A stretch of 5,546 nucleotides of DNA, from positions 1 to 5,546 of the forward strand of contig CANPNN010000093.1 of assembly GCA_947575475.1 (NCBI GenBank). The letters run 5' to 3'. Positions 3,368-5,546 of this stretch are shown in pieces (position 1 is the stretch's first letter; every line of letters begins with the position of its first letter). Below the pieces are notes generated by a model. The model had not been told where the DNA came from. It saw nothing but the letters and a program-made list of their open reading frames with translations, and did not search any database. This DNA comes from an uncultured Pseudoflavonifractor sp. GTDB taxonomy: Bacteria; Bacillota_A; Clostridia; Oscillospirales; Oscillospiraceae. Made by a program: the position numbers and the translations under genes.

Positions 3368-5546
3368 ATGGATTTTTTTCGCTGTGATTCCCCTGATTGC
3401 GGCTATGTGACCGACGATCCCAACCTGGAGGTCTGCCCCCACTGCGGCGGCACCTTCTTCATTCCGGTGGAGGAGGACTATGTCTCCGGCTACGGCTGGA
3501 TGTGCCTTGCCGACCAGGCGGAGGAGAAGGAGGAAAACGAAAAAGCCCTTGAATACATACAGCGGGCCTTGGACGAGGATTATCCCCCCGCGATCTACCG
3601 CATGGGTATCTGCCACCTGCGGGGGCTCCTGGGCCTTCCCCAGGACCCGGAGAAGGCCGCCGACTATTTCCGGCAGGTGGGGGAGAAGGAGGACCCGGCG
3701 GGCTGGTGCGCCCTGGGCCAGCTCTACCAGCAGGGGGAGGGGGTAGAGCAGGACTTTGAAAAGGCGGTGGAGCTCTACCAGCGCTCCGCCGAGGCCGAGT
3801 ATGCTCCCGCCGTCTGCTGCCTGGGCCTTTGCTACGAGTGCGGTGAAGGGGTAGAGCAGAGCTGGGAGAAGGCCACCGAGCTCTACCGCCAGTCCGCCGA
3901 CATGGGCTATTCCCGGGCCCAGTGCAACCTGGGCTGGTGCTATGAGTTCGGCAAGGGGGTGGAGCAGAGCTGGCAGGAGGCCGTCTACTGGTACTCCATG
4001 GCCGCCGACCAGGAGGATCCCCGGGCCCTCTGCAACCTGGGCCTCTGCTATGAGAAGGGGGACGGGGTGGACCAGAGCTGGGAAAGGGCCACCGCCCTCT
4101 ACCGGGCCTCCGCCGACCGGGGCTATCCCCCCGCCCAGTGCAACCTGGGCTGGTGCTACGAGGCCGGCCAGGGGGTGGAGAAAGACCAGATCAAAGCGGT
4201 GGAGTGGTACTCTAAGGCTGCCGACCAGGGGGACCCCCGTGCCCAATGCAACCTGGGTCTCTGCTTTGAGCGTGGGGACGGGGTGGAGGAGAGCATAGAC
4301 AAGGCCGTGGAGCTTTACCGCCTCTCCGCCCAGCAAGGCTATGCCCCCGCCCAGTGCAACCTGGGCTGGCTCTATGAGGCCGGCCAGGGGGTGGAGCAGA
4401 GCTGGGAGGAGGCCGTCCGCTGGTACACCATGGCCGCCGAGAGCGGATACTCCCGGGCCCAGTGCAACCTGGGCTGGTGCTACGAGACGGGCAGCGGCGT
4501 GGAGCAGAGCTGGCCCGACGCCGTGGCCTGGTACGCCAAAGCCGCCGCCCAGGGGGACCCCCGTGCCCTCAACAACCTGGGCTGGTGTTATGAATACGGC
4601 AAGGGCGTGGATCGGGACATGAGCGAGGCCGTCCTTCTCTATCAGGGCGCCGCCATGCGGGATTTCCCCCCTGCCGTCTGCCGCCTGGGCCTCTGCTACG
4701 AGAACGGGGAGGAGGTGGAGCAGAGCTGGGAGAAGGCCGCCGGGCTTTACCTCAAGTCCGCCCAGTTGGACTATGTTCCCGGTATGTGTAACTACGCCTG
4801 GTGCTGTGAGTTCGGCAAGGGTGTGGAGAAGAGCGTGCCCGAGGCCTTCAAATGGTTCTCCACCGCCGCCCAGCGCAACTTCCCACGGGCTCTGTCCCGG
4901 CTGGGCCTCTTCTATGAGGAGGGGGACCAGGTGGAGCAGAGCTGGGAGAAGGCCGCCGATTATTACCGCCGGGCCGCCGACCAAAACTACGCCCCCGCCC
5001 AGTGCAATCTGGGCTGGTGCTATGAGGCGGGCAAAGGGGTGGAGCAAAGCTGGGAGAAAGCGGTGGAGCTTTACCGTTCCGCCGCTCAGCAGGGCTATCC
5101 CCGTGCCCAGTGCAACCTGGGCTGGTGCTGTGAGGCAGGAAAGGGCACGGCCCAGAGCTGGGAGGAGGCCGTCAAATGGTACCGCCTGGCCGCCGATCAG
5201 GGCTACGTTCGTGCCCAGTGTAACTTAGGCTGGTGCTACGAGGCGGGCAAAGGCGTGGACCAGAGCTGGGAGAAGGCCACCGAATGGTACCGGAAGGCCG
5301 CCGACCAGAACTACGCCCGGGCTCAGTGTAATCTGGGCTGGTGCTATGAGCGGGGCCGGGGCGTCGGGCAGGATTACAACGAGGCCTTCCGGCTTTACAC
5401 CCTGGCCGCCGGGCAGGACTATCCCCCCGCCATGTGCAACCTGGGCGTCTGCCACGAGATGGGCTGGGGCACCCCCCAGAGCTGGGAGAAAGCGGTGGAG
5501 TGGTATCAGAAGGCCGCCGACGCCGGGGACGACGCCGCCCAGTGCA
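3368..5546 (+). CDS. Giant zinc-ribbon/Sel1-repeat protein, 3' end off window
   Basis: The frame is open for 726 codons to the right edge with no stop. The first 31 residues hold four cysteines, C6 and C11 (CX4C), then C23 and C26 in CPHCGG: a zinc-ribbon-like knuckle pair. Residues from about 58 are helical hairpins. From residue 75 there are 18 Sel1-like repeats and the start of a 19th, with the pattern AQCNLGWCYExGxGVEQSWEKAVEWYxxAADQGYxR. Sel1 repeats belong to the TPR superfamily and form curved scaffolds that bind other proteins. No signal peptide or membrane segment is visible, so the protein should be cytosolic, unlike many Sel1 proteins that are secreted. Thirteen repeats carry a CX4C pair. 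The start ATG has AGGAGG eight bases upstream and a promoter behind it. The partner and role cannot be deduced. Confidence 0.88.
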   Translation, partial: MDFFRCDSPDCGYVTDDPNLEVCPHCGGTFFIPVEEDYVSGYGWMCLADQAEEKEENEKALEYIQRALDEDYPPAIYRMGICHLRGLLGLPQDPEKAADYFRQVGEKEDPAGWCALGQLYQQGEGVEQDFEKAVELYQRSAEAEYAPAVCCLGLCYECGEGVEQSWEKATELYRQSADMGYSRAQCNLGWCYEFGKGVEQSWQEAVYWYSMAADQEDPRALCNLGLCYEKGDGVDQSWERATALYRASADRGYPPAQCNLGWCYEAGQGVEKDQIKAVEWYSKAADQGDPRAQCNLGLCFERGDGVEESIDKAVELYRLSAQQGYAPAQCNLGWLYEAGQGVEQSWEEAVRWYTMAAESGYSRAQCNLGWCYETGSGVEQSWPDAVAWYAKAAAQGDPRALNNLGWCYEYGKGVDRDMSEAVLLYQGAAMRDFPPAVCRLGLCYENGEEVEQSWEKAAGLYLKSAQLDYVPGMCNYAWCCEFGKGVEKSVPEAFKWFSTAAQRNFPRALSRLGLFYEEGDQVEQSWEKAADYYRRAADQNYAPAQCNLGWCYEAGKGVEQSWEKAVELYRSAAQQGYPRAQCNLGWCCEAGKGTAQSWEEAVKWYRLAADQGYVRAQCNLGWCYEAGKGVDQSWEKATEWYRKAADQNYARAQCNLGWCYERGRGVGQDYNEAFRLYTLAAGQDYPPAMCNLGVCHEMGWGTPQSWEKAVEWYQKAADAGDDAAQC
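3590..5546 (+). repeat. Tandem array of 36-codon Sel1-like repeats
   Basis: Repeat 1 (3590-3700) has 37 codons and diverges (HLRGLLGLPQD). Repeats 2 to 18 (3701-5536) are 17 units of exactly 108 bp with no insertion or deletion, and a 19th begins at 5537 and leaves the window. Conserved DNA blocks such as GAGCAGAGCTGGGAGAAGG recur in units 3, 11 and 13, so the units resemble each other at base as well as protein level. Units 3-8 alternate two types, LGLCY with ELYRxSA and LGWCY with WYxxAA, implying a 216-bp ancestral dimer. Confidence 0.9.

Noticed and set aside
3248..5047. A 599-codon open frame on the minus strand opposite the Sel1 repeats
   Set aside because: It is a shadow: GC-rich codons and the fixed 108-bp phase keep the antisense frame free of stops. 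Its protein is a low-complexity repeat of the sense array, and it has no ribosome binding site at a sensible start.
3590..5546. CRISPR-like array because of regular spacing
   Set aside because: The 108-bp periodicity is coding, in frame throughout, and reads as Sel1 repeats without unique spacers.

Overview
The window looks like chromosomal DNA from a GC-rich, low-motility-of-annotation Firmicute of the Clostridia, most plausibly a gut Oscillospiraceae relative (Flavonifractor/Oscillibacter/Intestinimonas type). This is inferred from strong AGGAGG-type ribosome binding sites, GC-rich third codon positions, a Gram-positive phage lysis cassette (XkdX-like protein, CHAP endolysin, toxin-secretion/lysis-type holin) and the families of the flanking genes. 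No database search was possible, so the taxon is a judgement.

Layout. (1) Bases 1-995, minus strand: a type I L-asparaginase (ansA), complete at its start and running off the left edge with probably only a few codons missing. (2) Bases 996-1176: a divergent intergenic region with two 20-bp direct repeats spaced exactly 60 bp apart, an 18-bp perfect AT-rich palindrome between them, and a 13-bp hairpin ending right at the Shine-Dalgarno sequence of the next gene. (3) Bases 1177-2821, plus strand: a compact four-gene phage module: a small phage-tail-region type protein, an XkdX-like protein, a CHAP-domain endolysin with a probable internal translation start for its C-terminal domain, and a holin overlapping the endolysin stop. 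(4) Bases 2827-2855: a hairpin terminator shared by convergent genes. (5) Bases 2897-3139, minus strand: a small AT-richer gene of unknown function. (6) Bases 3140-3367: a divergent promoter region with a promoter call on each strand. (7) Bases 3368-5546, plus strand: a very long gene, open at the right edge, encoding a four-cysteine zinc-ribbon-like N-terminus followed by at least 18 Sel1-like (TPR-related) repeats. Seventeen consecutive repeats keep exact 108-bp register.

How the parts fit. The lysis cassette is self-contained (peptidoglycan cleavage by the endolysin, membrane permeabilisation by the holin), but no phage structural genes precede it here: a metabolic gene on the other strand does. 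It is therefore either a prophage remnant, a domesticated cassette, or the edge of an element whose other parts lie elsewhere. The small minus-strand protein and the Sel1 protein share a divergent promoter region. Nothing in their sequences proves a functional link. The features most worth following up are the cysteine-rich, dimerically patterned Sel1 array with its zinc-ribbon head, the two-product endolysin, and the repeat/palindrome array between ansA and the lysis genes.
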